From an uncultured bacterium (lineage in GTDB: Bacteria > Bacillota > Clostridia > Oscillospirales > Oscillospiraceae): a stretch of DNA of 42,772 bases. The notes below the pieces were generated by a model, which saw only the letters and a list, made by a program, of their open reading frames with translations, was not told the origin of the DNA and ran no database searches. Location: contig CANRXB010000021.1 of assembly GCA_947643715.1 (NCBI GenBank), positions 1-42,772 on the forward strand, written 5' to 3'. Positions 32,618-40,799 of the stretch are shown here, one piece after another. Made by a program: the position numbers and the translations under genes. Each line of letters opens with the position of its first letter. Position 1 is the stretch's first letter.

Positions 32618-34045
32618 ATGAAGCACGACGTGAACTATACGATGCTCACCGACTTCTACGAACTGACCATGGGCAACGGCTATCTCCAGACGGGGATGGC
32701 CCAACGCGTCTGCTATTTCGACGTGTTCTTCCGCAATGTCCCCGACGGGGGCGGCTTCGCCATCGCGGCCGGACTGGAGCAGGTGATCCGGTACATCGAA
32801 GATCTCCGCTTCGATGAGGAGGACTTGGGATACCTGCGCAGCAAGAACTGCTTCTCCCCCGAGTTCCTGGACTATCTCAGGGACTTCCGGTTCACCGGCG
32901 ACATCTGGGCCGTGCCGGAGGGCACCCCGATCTTCCCCCGGGAACCGATCCTCACCGTCCGGGCCCCCGCCATCCAGGCCCAGTTCGTGGAGACCTATCT
33001 CCTGCTGGCTCTGAACCACCAGTCCCTCATCGCCACCAAGTCCAACCGCATCGTCCGGGCGGCGCAGGGCCGTCCGGTGTCCGAGTTCGGCTCCCGCCGG
33101 GCCCAGGGGGCGGACGGCGCGGTGCTGGGCGCGCGGGCCAGCTACATCGCCGGGGCCGGAGGCACCGCCTGTGCCATGGCCGACCTGATGTTCGGCACCC
33201 CCGCCACCGGCACCATGGCCCACTCCTGGGTGCAGATGTTCCCCGACGAGTATACCGCCTTCAAGACCTATTGTCAGGTCTATCCCACCGCCGCCACCCT
33301 GCTGGTGGACACATACAACGTCCTCCACTCCGGCGTGCCCAACGCCATCCGGGTGTTCCGGGAGCTGGGCATCACCGACGGCGGCATCCGCATCGATTCC
33401 GGCGACCTGACGTATCTGTCCAAGAAGGCCCGGAAGATGCTGGACGACGCGGGACTGCCCGGCATCAAGATCGTGGCGTCCAACTCGTTGGACGAATACA
33501 TCATCCGGGACCTGCTCACCCAGGGGGCGTGCATCGATTCCTTCGGCGTGGGCGAGCGGCTCATCACCTCCAAGAGCGAGCCGGTGTTCGGCGGGGTATA
33601 CAAGCTTGCCGCCATCGAGGAGGACGGGACCGTCGTCCCCAAGATCAAGATCAGCGAGAACGCCGCCAAGGTCACGCTGCCCCACTTCAAAAAGGTGTAC
33701 CGGCTGTTCGAGAACGCCACGGGCAAGGCGATGGCAGATTATATCTGCGTCCACGACGAGCAGCCCGACTTCACCCAGCCCCTGGAGCTGTTCGACCCGG
33801 AGGCCACCTGGAAACGCAAGACCATCACTGATTTCACTGCCCGGCCCCTGCTGGTGCCCATCTTCCAAAACGGGGCGCTGGTGTACGAGCTGCCCTCCAT
33901 CCAGGAGGCCCGGGCCTATTGCGGCCGGGAGGTGGACAGCTTGTGGGACGAGGTGAAGCGGTTCGAGTTCCCCCACAACTATTATGTGGACCTGTCGCAA
34001 AAGCTCTGGGACGTGCGCGCCGAGCTGCTGGCGGCAAAGCATTGA
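32618..34045 (+). CDS. pncB: nicotinate phosphoribosyltransferase
   Basis: Protein of 475 aa, the long Firmicutes form. It has TMLTDFYELTMGNGYL at the N-terminus, SEFGSRRAQGADGA in the active site and GGIRIDSGDLTYLSKKAR for phosphate binding. It joins nicotinate and PRPP (ATP-assisted) to NaMN, the salvage route to NAD. GGGAGG lies 9 nt before the ATG. The SAH nucleosidase gene begins 4 nt after its stop. Confidence 0.94.
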   Translation: MKHDVNYTMLTDFYELTMGNGYLQTGMAQRVCYFDVFFRNVPDGGGFAIAAGLEQVIRYIEDLRFDEEDLGYLRSKNCFSPEFLDYLRDFRFTGDIWAVPEGTPIFPREPILTVRAPAIQAQFVETYLLLALNHQSLIATKSNRIVRAAQGRPVSEFGSRRAQGADGAVLGARASYIAGAGGTACAMADLMFGTPATGTMAHSWVQMFPDEYTAFKTYCQVYPTAATLLVDTYNVLHSGVPNAIRVFRELGITDGGIRIDSGDLTYLSKKARKMLDDAGLPGIKIVASNSLDEYIIRDLLTQGACIDSFGVGERLITSKSEPVFGGVYKLAAIEEDGTVVPKIKISENAAKVTLPHFKKVYRLFENATGKAMADYICVHDEQPDFTQPLELFDPEATWKRKTITDFTARPLLVPIFQNGALVYELPSIQEARAYCGREVDSLWDEVKRFEFPHNYYVDLSQKLWDVRAELLAAKH

Positions 34046-34049
34046 AGCC

Positions 34050-34706
34050 ATGAGAGTAGTATCGTTCGCTATGCGAAAGGAGCTCGCCCCGCCCTTCGAC
34101 GCCGGTGAGCTCCTCCCGGACCCCACCGGGCTGGAGCTGCGCAGGCTGTCGAAGGACCTGGTGGTGTGCGTGTGCGGCGTTGGGAAGGTGAACGCCGCGC
34201 TGGCTGCCCAGCGCCTCATCGACCGCTTTGCCCCCACGGAGCTGTGGAACGCCGGTGTGGCGGGCTGCTTCACCGACCTGCCTGCCGGGACGCTGGTGGC
34301 CGTCACCCACTGCGTCCAGCACGATTTGGACGTGTTCGGCGATCCGCCGGGACTGGTGCCCGTGCTGGAACGGGTGGAGCTGCCCTGCGCCTGTGCGGAG
34401 CAGACCCTTGCCCGGCTCACCAGCGCCGGCTTCCGGGCCGTTCCCGGCGTCGCCGCCAGCGGGGACTGGTTCGGCCGGGATCTGGAGCGCGCCGCTCATA
34501 TCCGGGACCATTTCGGCGCCCTGGTGTGCGACATGGAGGCCGCTGCCGCCGCCCAGGTGTGCCTACGCAGCGGCGTGCCCTTCCGGTCGGTGAAATGCGT
34601 GTCCGACCACCTGTTCCACCCGTCCCAATATGAGGAATACCAAGCCAACCTGCCCGCCGCTGTGGCAACGCTGAACAGGGCCCTGGCGGCGGCCATGGAT
34701 ATTTGA
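34050..34706 (+). CDS. 5'-methylthioadenosine/S-adenosylhomocysteine nucleosidase-like protein
   Basis: Protein of 218 aa, nucleoside-phosphorylase fold. It has CVCGVGKVNAALAAQRLID, the middle NAGVAGCF, ASGDWF and a VCDMEAAAAAQVC region with the family's Met-Glu and following Ser-Asp (VKCVSDHL). The next gene is luxS, the following step, which supports an Mtn/Pfs role: splitting SAH to adenine and S-ribosylhomocysteine. The ribosome site is weak, so it may be coupled to pncB. Confidence 0.85.
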   Translation: MRVVSFAMRKELAPPFDAGELLPDPTGLELRRLSKDLVVCVCGVGKVNAALAAQRLIDRFAPTELWNAGVAGCFTDLPAGTLVAVTHCVQHDLDVFGDPPGLVPVLERVELPCACAEQTLARLTSAGFRAVPGVAASGDWFGRDLERAAHIRDHFGALVCDMEAAAAAQVCLRSGVPFRSVKCVSDHLFHPSQYEEYQANLPAAVATLNRALAAAMDI

Positions 34707-34723
34707 AAAGGAGTGAATCGAAA

Positions 34724-35194
34724 ATGGAACGGATCGCCAGCTTTTCCATCGACCACACCCGGCTCCAGCCCGGGATATACCTGTCCCGCCGGGACGGCAC
34801 GGTGGTCACCCTCGACCTGCGCTTCCGCCGCCCCAACACCGACGACCTGCTGTCCAACTCCGCGCTCCATTCGCTGGAGCACATCGTGGCCACCCTGCTG
34901 CGCAACAGCGAACAGAAGGACGCGGTGGTCTACTTCGGCCCTATGGGCTGTCAGACCGGCTTCTACGTACTGTTCGACGAGAGCAAGCTGTCCCTGGCTG
35001 GGATGGTGGAGCTGCTCAAGAAGGTGTTCGACGAGGCCGCGGCATGGCAGGGCGAGATGCCGGGCAAGAGCCCCTATGAGTGCGGGAACTACCGCAGCCT
35101 GGACGTGGCCGTCTGCCGCAAGGAGTGCGCCTATTACGCCGAGGTCATCAAGGACTGGACGGTGGAAAAACTGGAATACGAATTCAGGCTGTGA
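34724..35194 (+). CDS. luxS: S-ribosylhomocysteine lyase (AI-2 synthase)
   Basis: Protein of 156 aa. The zinc-ligand HSLEH motif (about 50-54), the GPMGCQTGFY loop with the catalytic Cys, and the later Cys ligand (VAVCRKEC) are in place. It cleaves S-ribosylhomocysteine to homocysteine and DPD, the precursor of AI-2. Start ATG 34724 is 10 nt after AAAGGAG. Confidence 0.95.
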   Translation: MERIASFSIDHTRLQPGIYLSRRDGTVVTLDLRFRRPNTDDLLSNSALHSLEHIVATLLRNSEQKDAVVYFGPMGCQTGFYVLFDESKLSLAGMVELLKKVFDEAAAWQGEMPGKSPYECGNYRSLDVAVCRKECAYYAEVIKDWTVEKLEYEFRL

Positions 35195-35233
35195 AAAACC
35201 GGCGCGCTGTGTGAGAGCACAGCGCGCCGTTCT
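35194..35233. terminator. bidirectional terminator between luxS and spo0A
   Basis: A 12-bp perfect stem (CGGCGCGCTGTG with CACAGCGCGCCG), TGAGAG loop, with AAAAA on one side and TTCT on the other. The genes converge here. Confidence 0.8.
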
Positions 35234-35257
35234 ATGTCCTTAGGGTGGGCCGGCCGT

Positions 35258-36013
35258 TCATGCGGGGGTCCCGTCCAGGGAGATACGGTCGGCGATCATG
35301 GCGATGAATTCACTGTTGGTGGGCTTGCCCTTGGCGTTGGATACCGTGTAACCGAAATACTTTTGCAGCGTCTCCAGGTCTCCCCGGTCCCAGGCCACCT
35401 CGATGGCATGGCGGATGGCACGCTCCACCCGGCTGGAGGTGGTGCCGAATTTCTTGGCCACCGCAGGGTACAATACCTTGGTCACGGCGTTGATGATCTC
35501 CATGTCCGCCACAGCCAGGCCGATGGCCTCTCTCAGATATTGGTAGCCTTTGATATGGGCAGGCACACCGATCTCGTGGATGATGGCGGTCACCTGCCGT
35601 TCCAGGTCCCGGGCGCTGCTCTCCTCCTGGATCTGGCCCGCGGCGGGAGCGCACGCCAGCGCCCGCGCCCGCCCGATTACCGACTGGATGCGGCAGGGCT
35701 TGAGCATACAGTAGTCGCCGCCATGCCGGGAGATCTGCTCCGCCAGCGCGGGGTTGTTGAACGTGGACAACACCAACATCCGGGGCCGGTCCTCATCCAG
35801 CTCTTCCAGCACTTCCAACCCGTCCATCTCGGCCAGCATCAGATCCATGATCACCACGTCCGGCTTGTGCCGGGCGATGAGATCCAGCAGTTCCTCACCA
35901 TTGCCTGTCTGAGCGCAAACCGTCAGATCTGCCTCCTCCCCGATCATCTCAGCCAGCATTTGGCGGAACTCCTCCGAGGCGTCCGCCAGTACGATCTTCC
36001 ACTTGTCGCTCAT
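35258..36013 (-). CDS. spo0A: sporulation master regulator Spo0A
   Basis: Protein of 251 aa. An N-terminal receiver domain (about 1-120) has the acidic pocket (LADAS), the phosphorylation Asp in [13 protein letters not shown] and the conserved Lys (CMLKP). The C-terminal Spo0A DNA-binding domain has [19 protein letters not shown] and [17 protein letters not shown]. It governs entry to sporulation by binding TGTCGAA boxes. GGAAAGGAACAGGAAC before the ATG. A perfect TGTCGAA lies upstream at 36144-36150, so autoregulation is possible. Confidence 0.96.
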   Translation of the reverse strand: MSDKWKIVLADASEEFRQMLAEMIGEEADLTVCAQTGNGEELLDLIARHKPDVVIMDLMLAEMDGLEVLEELDEDRPRMLVLSTFNNPALAEQISRHGGDYCMLKPCRIQSVIGRARALACAPAAGQIQEESSARDLERQVTAIIHEIGVPAHIKGYQYLREAIGLAVADMEIINAVTKVLYPAVAKKFGTTSSRVERAIRHAIEVAWDRGDLETLQKYFGYTVSNAKGKPTNSEFIAMIADRISLDGTPA

Positions 36014-36082
36014 GTTCCTGTTCCTTTCCGGTCCGAGACCATTGGTAATTGATTTCCAGATTTACCAAATTTTGGCTTATCC

Positions 36083-36208
36083 TTAAAATACCACAGAATC
36101 CTCCACATGGCAAGGAAGTTTTGCACTTTTTTTCAAAGTTTTCTTCGACATTGCTGTCGGATCTATGTTCCAACATAGCCAAAAGGGCGGAAAAAGTTGG
36201 AAATCCAT
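36083..36208 (-). CDS. candidate 41-aa small protein upstream of spo0A
   Basis: A 41-codon frame starting MDFQLFPPFWLCWN, with AAAGGGA 6 nt before its ATG. It is rich in Phe/Trp at the start and in Lys in the middle (SKKTLKKSAK). It lies in intergenic DNA, so it is not a shadow of a gene. No homology is known; it overlaps the 0A box. Confidence 0.22.
   Translation of the reverse strand: MDFQLFPPFWLCWNIDPTAMSKKTLKKSAKLPCHVEDSVVF
36144..36150 (-). promoter_or_regulatory. Spo0A box upstream of spo0A
   Basis: Perfect TGTCGAA on the minus strand, about 130 nt before the spo0A start. Confidence 0.5.
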
Positions 36209-36504
36209 GTCCGTTTCCCTTTGGGGCGGGCCGTTTTCCAGGGGGAATGGAGCCATCGGGTGATGGGTCTGCGCTTCCATCAGCTCTTTTGTCATATCAT
36301 GCCATATCTGGTAGTAATTTGTCAAATAAAATCGAAAAATATTTTGTGGAGGGGCCCCGGCCGAAGGGGCGAGATCTGTTCTGCCGCTCGGTCGGACTGC
36401 TGGTAAAACGTGTGCCCCTGGTAACGGGAGGGGGGAGAGGACATGGAGATCGTCTCTCTCCCGTCCGATCCGCTCGGCCCGTCGGGGGAGTTCCTGACGA
36501 ACAG

Positions 36505-36529
36505 GAGGGAGCGGCGGAGCCGCTCCCTC
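36505..36529 (-). terminator. hairpin after spoIVB
   Basis: GAGGGAGCGGC pairs with GCCGCTCCCTC across a 3-nt loop, 6 nt past the spoIVB stop. Weak T-run. Confidence 0.6.
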
Positions 36530-36534
36530 GTTCC

Positions 36535-37584
36535 TCAGCCTGATACGTCCTGCCCGCACTGCCGGAGCATCCGGCCCACGTAGATGCCGTAGCCGCTGGT
36601 GGGGTCGTCTACCAGGACGTGGGTCACGGCCCCCACGATCTTGCCGTCTTGGAGGATTGGGCTGCCGCTCATCCCCTGGACGATGCCTCCGGTGGCGTCC
36701 AGCAGCCGCTGGTCGGTGACCTTGAGGAGATAGTCCCGGCAGTCGTCCTTGTTCTCGGGGAACACCTTGGCGATCTCGATGCCGTACTCCTCCACCCGGT
36801 CGCCGGAGATGTTGCACAGGATGGTGGCCTTCCCGGGCTTGACCTCGTCACGCTGGGCCGCTTCCACCGGCGTGCCCTCCACCCAGCCGCTGTCCGCCAT
36901 CACGCCGAACACGCCGCCGCTGGTGTTGGCATGGAGCAGGCCCAGGGTGGACGAGGTGTCGAACACCCCTTGGAGCTGGCCGGGGTCGCCCGCTTTCCCC
37001 TTCTCCACCCCCGCCACCGTGGCGGGCAGGATGGAGCCGCTCTCCAGAGGCATGAGCAGGGCCGTGTCCACGTCGTTGATGCCGTGGCCCAGCGCGCCGA
37101 AGGCCCCGGTGTCGGGGCAGTAGAAGGTCACTGTGCCGATGCCTGCCATGGAGTCCCGGATCCAGGCGCCCAGCTTATAGGCCCCGTCCGCCGTGCACAG
37201 CGCCGCCTGCGCGGTGAGCTGCACCTGCTTGTCGTCCCGGATGGCCCGGATGCTCATGGCCTCGCCCTCCAGCTCCTGGAGCAGAGCGGACACCTCCTCG
37301 ATGGTGTCCACCTCGGTGGAGTTGATATGGGTGATGATGTCGCCCTCCTGGAGCCCGCAGGCTTTGGCCGGGTTCACATTGCCCGTGTCGGTGGCCACGT
37401 CGGAGGTGCCCACCACGACCACGCCGTCGGAAAACAGCTTGATGCCTACGGCCCGGCCCACCGGGACCACCGTAGCCGGACTGGCCCAGGCCATAGTGGG
37501 CCACATCGTCAGCACCGCCGCCAGCAGCAGCCCCAGCCCCCGCAGGACCGCCGCCCCCATGAATGGTCTCGCTTCTTCATTCAA
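36535..37584 (-). CDS. spoIVB: SpoIVB peptidase
   Basis: Protein of about 349 aa. An N-terminal membrane anchor (about 14-34) is followed by a PDZ domain (DGVVVVGTSDV to the EGDIITHIN segment) and an S55 serine protease domain with GALGHGINDVD (His) and GGIVQGMSGSPIL (Ser nucleophile). In Bacillus it is secreted from the forespore and cleaves SpoIVFA to activate sigma-K. The start is probably TTG 37584, 6 nt after GGTGA; the next in-frame ATG at 37560 is possible. spoIVB followed by spo0A is the classic order. Confidence 0.92.
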   Translation of the reverse strand: MNEEARPFMGAAVLRGLGLLLAAVLTMWPTMAWASPATVVPVGRAVGIKLFSDGVVVVGTSDVATDTGNVNPAKACGLQEGDIITHINSTEVDTIEEVSALLQELEGEAMSIRAIRDDKQVQLTAQAALCTADGAYKLGAWIRDSMAGIGTVTFYCPDTGAFGALGHGINDVDTALLMPLESGSILPATVAGVEKGKAGDPGQLQGVFDTSSTLGLLHANTSGGVFGVMADSGWVEGTPVEAAQRDEVKPGKATILCNISGDRVEEYGIEIAKVFPENKDDCRDYLLKVTDQRLLDATGGIVQGMSGSPILQDGKIVGAVTHVLVDDPTSGYGIYVGRMLRQCGQDVSG

Positions 37585-37900
37585 ATCCGTTCACCGCCTT
37601 TTTGAAACTCGCGGGCGTCCGGGCGGCTGTGGAGGCCGTCCTCCGCCGAGCGCCCCAACGCCCGCCCTCTTAATATGGCGATGGCGGCCGCTTTTCACCG
37701 TGGCAATGTCAGGCGAGGTTGGCAGCGCTGTGGGCCGAACCGCCCGGACGGCAAGGGTCTCGGATCTTATCCTGGCAAGATCTCGGCAGGTTGGCCGGAT
37801 CTGGAACGATGGCGATGTGCCGCGTCAAAAAAATCGAGTCCGGGCGAACATAGTCTGCCCGGACCTTTGCATACTTTGTAAGGAAAAGCGAGGTGTGACC
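37585..37900. other. divergent gap between spoIVB and the DUF6512 gene
   Basis: No gene is supported. It contains an inverted repeat GATCTT/AAGATC (37763-37782) and a GTCCGGGC/GCCCGGAC hairpin (37838-37864) close to the DUF6512 gene. A CATATTA on the minus strand (37671-37677) resembles a forespore -10, but no convincing -35 goes with it. Confidence 0.4.
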
Positions 37901-38425
37901 ATGGAAAGATCGACCAAAAAAATGATCATGTACTTTCTGATTGCCGCTGCGGCAGGCGTGCTGCTCCACTTCCTTTACAGTTGGTCCCCAAACCCTGTCC
38001 TGGCCCTGATATCCCCGGTGCGGGAGAGCATCTGGGAACATCTGAAGCTGCTCTACTTTCCGCTCTTGGCCGTGTCGCTGCTCCTCGGCCGGGGGCAGGG
38101 CGGCGCGGGCCGCACGGCCTGGCTGCTGAGCCTGCTGGTGGTCTGCGCCGCGCTGCTGGGGTCGGGCTATCTCTATCACGCGACCCTGCGGGGGGAGAGC
38201 CTGTTCGTGGACGTGGCGCTGTATCTCGTCCTGATGGGAGTGGGGTTCCTGATGCCCAGGGTGCTGTGGCCGCTGTGCGAATGGCCGGGGACCGGCAAAG
38301 CGGCGGCGCTGCTCACCGCGCTGTTGGGCGCGCTCATCGTGTGGTTCACCTTCTTCCCGCCCGATAACGTCCTGTTCGCCGGGCTGGGCGGGGCGATGCG
38401 CACGTTTTTGACGATCCCGGTATGA
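37901..38425 (+). CDS. DUF6512-family membrane protein
   Basis: Protein of 174 aa with five hydrophobic segments. The family mark SPVRESIWEHLKLLYFP follows the first segment (about residues 37-53). Function unknown. GAGGTG 6 nt before the ATG. Single gene between spoIVB and proA, with a hairpin in its leader and a strong terminator after it. Confidence 0.78.
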   Translation: MERSTKKMIMYFLIAAAAGVLLHFLYSWSPNPVLALISPVRESIWEHLKLLYFPLLAVSLLLGRGQGGAGRTAWLLSLLVVCAALLGSGYLYHATLRGESLFVDVALYLVLMGVGFLMPRVLWPLCEWPGTGKAAALLTALLGALIVWFTFFPPDNVLFAGLGGAMRTFLTIPV

Positions 38426-38428
38426 CAT

Positions 38429-38456
38429 ACGGCCCTGCGGGAGACCGCAGGGCCGT
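38429..38456. terminator. bidirectional hairpin between DUF6512 gene and proA
   Basis: A perfect 12-bp stem (ACGGCCCTGCGG with CCGCAGGGCCGT), GAGA loop, extended by GACA/TGTC. Convergent genes; no long T-run. Confidence 0.7.
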
Positions 38457-38462
38457 GTCCCG

Positions 38463-39719
38463 TCAGCGGACCTGTCCCGTCCCAGTGACCACGTATTTGT
38501 AAGTGCACAGCTCCTCCAGCCCCATGGGGCCCCGGGCGTGGAGCCGTTGGGTGGATATGCCCATCTCGCACCCCAAGCCGAACACGCCCCCGTCGGTGAA
38601 CCGGGTGGAGGCGTTCCAATACACCGCGGCGGAATCCACCAAGGCCGTGAAGCGGCGGGCCGTCCCGCCGTCGGCGGTGACGATGGCCTCGGAGTGTCCG
38701 GTGGAGTGGGCCGCGATGTGGCGCGCGGCCTCGTCCACGCCGTCCACCACCTTGACCGCCAGGACATAGTCCAGAAATTCCGTGTCGAAGTCGTCCGGGC
38801 CGACCGGAGTACCGGCGACGGCGGCTGAGGCCGCGTCATCCAGCCGAAGCTCCACCGGGGGCAGGCCATGGGCCGCTCTCTGATCCACGATGCGCTGCGC
38901 CAAACGGGGCAGGAACCCGGCGGCGATGTCCCGATGCACCAGGCAGACCTCGGCGGCGTTGCACACGCTGGGCCGGGAGCATTTGGCGTTCTCCACGATG
39001 TCCAGGGCCATGTCCAGGTCGGCGTCCCGGTCCACATAGATGTGGCAGATGCCGGTGCCCGTCTCGATGACGGGGACGGTAGCGCCCTCCACGCAGGCCC
39101 GGATCAGTCCCGTGCCTCCCCTGGGGATGAGCAGGTCCACCAGCCCTGCGGCGGTCATCAGTTCGGCGGCGGATTGGCGGGTGACGTCCTCCACCAGTCC
39201 CAGCGCGTCCTGGGGCAGCCCTGCGGCGGCGAGGCCCCGGCGCAGGGCGGCAACGATGGCGGCGGCGGAGCGGTGGGCCTGCTTCCCACAGCGCAGCACA
39301 CAGGCGGACCCCGCTTTCAGCGCCAGCGCCGCTGCGTCGGAAGTGACGTTGGGCCGGCTCTCGTAGATGATCGCCACCACCCCCATGGGGACGGCGGTCT
39401 TTTCGATGATCAGCCCGTTGGGCCGCTCCTCCCGGCGGAGCACCCGGCCCACCGGGTCGGGGAGAGCGGCCACCTCCCGCACCCCGTCCGCCATGGCGGA
39501 GACGCGCTGGCCGTCGAGGGCCAGGCGGTCCAGCATCACGGCGGACACCGTGCCCTTCGCGGCCTCCAGATCCAGCGCGTTGGCCGCCAGGATGACCGGC
39601 GCGTCCGCTTCCAGGGCGTCCGCCATGGCCAGCAGGGCGCGGTCCTTCGTCTGGGTGTCCGCAAGGGCCATGGCCCTCTTCGCGCTCTGCGCGCGCCTGA
39701 GCAGCTCTGAAGTGGTCAT
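38463..39719 (-). CDS. proA: gamma-glutamyl phosphate reductase
   Basis: Protein of 418 aa. It has the aldehyde-dehydrogenase fold with [28 protein letters not shown], the catalytic Cys region [10 protein letters not shown] and the C-terminal [16 protein letters not shown]. It reduces gamma-glutamyl phosphate with NADPH in proline synthesis. ATG 39719 overlaps the proB stop (ATGA), with GGAGAGAGG upstream. Confidence 0.95.
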   Translation of the reverse strand: MTTSELLRRAQSAKRAMALADTQTKDRALLAMADALEADAPVILAANALDLEAAKGTVSAVMLDRLALDGQRVSAMADGVREVAALPDPVGRVLRREERPNGLIIEKTAVPMGVVAIIYESRPNVTSDAAALALKAGSACVLRCGKQAHRSAAAIVAALRRGLAAAGLPQDALGLVEDVTRQSAAELMTAAGLVDLLIPRGGTGLIRACVEGATVPVIETGTGICHIYVDRDADLDMALDIVENAKCSRPSVCNAAEVCLVHRDIAAGFLPRLAQRIVDQRAAHGLPPVELRLDDAASAAVAGTPVGPDDFDTEFLDYVLAVKVVDGVDEAARHIAAHSTGHSEAIVTADGGTARRFTALVDSAAVYWNASTRFTDGGVFGLGCEMGISTQRLHARGPMGLEELCTYKYVVTGTGQVR

Positions 39720-40504
39720 CGATCCTCTCTCCTTCCCACGAAACGTGTCCCGATAGGTTCCCCCGCCGCGATGCCGTACAGCAGCTCCGGCCGCTGGCCG
39801 TTGGCGATCACCATGTCGCAGCCGCAGGCCATGACCAGCTCCGCCGCTTTCAGCTTGGTGGCCATGCCGCCGGTGCCCAGGGCGGAGCCGGGGCTGCCCG
39901 CCAGGGCCGTCAGCTCGGGGGTGATCTCCCGCACCTCGGGGATCAGGGCGGCGTCCGGGTCCTTCCGGGGATCGGCGGTGTACAGCCCGTCGATGTCGCT
40001 GAGCAGGACGAGCAGGTCCGCCCCCACACACCTGGCCACGATGGCGGACAAGGTGTCGTTCTCCCCGATGGTGGTGGACACGCCCACCTCGTCGGTGGCC
40101 ACCGCGTCGTTCTCGTTGACGATGGGCAGGGCGTTGAGCTCCAGCAGCCGCTCCATCGCGTTCTCGAAATTCTGCCTCCGGCCAGGGAAGTCCACGTCTT
40201 CCCTGGTGAGCAGGAGCTGGGCCACTGTGTGATGGTATTCGGAGAACAGCTTGTCATAGGTGTACATCAGCTCGCACTGGCCCACGGCCGCGGCGGCCTG
40301 TTTGGTGGGCATGTCTGCCGGCCGGCCGGGGAGGTTCAGCTTCCCTACTCCCATCCCGATGGCGCCGGAGGACACCAGGATGAGCTGATGCCCCGCGTTC
40401 TTCAAATCGGAGAGCACCGTCACCAGCTCCGCCACCCGGCGGATGTTCAGCCGTCCGGTGGCGTGGGCCAGGGTGGAGGTGCCCACCTTCACCACGATCT
40501 TCAT
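39716..40504 (-). CDS. proB: glutamate 5-kinase
   Basis: Protein of 262 aa, amino-acid kinase fold: [11 protein letters not shown] at the start, [20 protein letters not shown] and [15 protein letters not shown]. The C-terminal PUA domain of E. coli ProB is absent, as in several Firmicutes. It phosphorylates glutamate and is usually inhibited by proline. Start ATG 40504, 8 nt after GAGGGG; an ATG eleven codons up has no ribosome site. Confidence 0.95.
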   Translation of the reverse strand: MKIVVKVGTSTLAHATGRLNIRRVAELVTVLSDLKNAGHQLILVSSGAIGMGVGKLNLPGRPADMPTKQAAAAVGQCELMYTYDKLFSEYHHTVAQLLLTREDVDFPGRRQNFENAMERLLELNALPIVNENDAVATDEVGVSTTIGENDTLSAIVARCVGADLLVLLSDIDGLYTADPRKDPDAALIPEVREITPELTALAGSPGSALGTGGMATKLKAAELVMACGCDMVIANGQRPELLYGIAAGEPIGTRFVGRREDR

Positions 40505-40535
40505 GATATCGCCCCTCTGTCTTTGGATTTGGGTC

Positions 40536-40541
40536 ATTATA
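40536..40541 (-). promoter_or_regulatory. -10 box of proBA
   Basis: Perfect TATAAT on the minus strand, 31 nt before proB. The -35 (TTTCCT) is poor. A 10-nt palindrome CGCTAAAGCG (40545-40554) sits between them. Confidence 0.55.
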
Positions 40542-40554
40542 CCACGCTAAAGCG

Positions 40555-40584
40555 AAAAAGGAAAGCCCAGGTTTTGGGCCTTCC
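40555..40584 (-). terminator. terminator of the hflX unit
   Basis: GGAAGGCCC/GGGCTTTCC stem on the minus strand with one mismatch-type pair, followed by TTTTT. Confidence 0.8.
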
Positions 40585-40592
40585 TTCTTCGC

Positions 40593-40796
40593 TCAGATGT
40601 CTCGGAACAGCTCGGGCTTCGACGCGGTCAGCTCGATATGCCCGCACTGGGGGCATACATAGCAGTCCACGACGCACATCTTCTCGCTGTCCCAGATGCT
40701 TTTCGGCTTGGCTCTTGCGCAGATCGGGCAGCCGCCCGGCCCGGGGTCCACCAGTTGGACGAGCTTCGTCCCGGCGCCGCACCTCATGCACTCCAT
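40593..40796 (-). CDS. small double zinc-ribbon protein
   Basis: Protein of 67 aa with eight cysteines: CMRC (3, 6), CPIC (23, 26) and C41, C45, C48, C51 followed by His 53. These would bind one or two zinc ions in ribbon folds. Start ATG 40796 lies 4 nt after the hflX stop, with GGGGAG inside the end of hflX. Function unknown; co-transcription with hflX suggests a ribosome- or RNA-related role, which is only inference. Confidence 0.8.
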   Translation of the reverse strand: MECMRCGAGTKLVQLVDPGPGGCPICARAKPKSIWDSEKMCVVDCYVCPQCGHIELTASKPELFRDI

Positions 40797-40799
40797 CGG

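Larger units (their letters stand above)
36014..36534. other. AT-rich intergenic region between spoIVB and spo0A
   Basis: The AT content is clearly higher than elsewhere. It holds a 0A box, the palindrome CTATGTT-CC-AACATAG (36163-36178), a minus-strand TTGACA-N18-CATGAT (about 36297-36326), a candidate small minus-strand frame (36208-36083) and a terminator hairpin next to spoIVB. Nothing else is supported. Confidence 0.5.

Noticed and set aside
32591-34420. 609-codon minus-strand frame opposite pncB
   Set aside because: Shadow of pncB and the nucleosidase gene; no motif.
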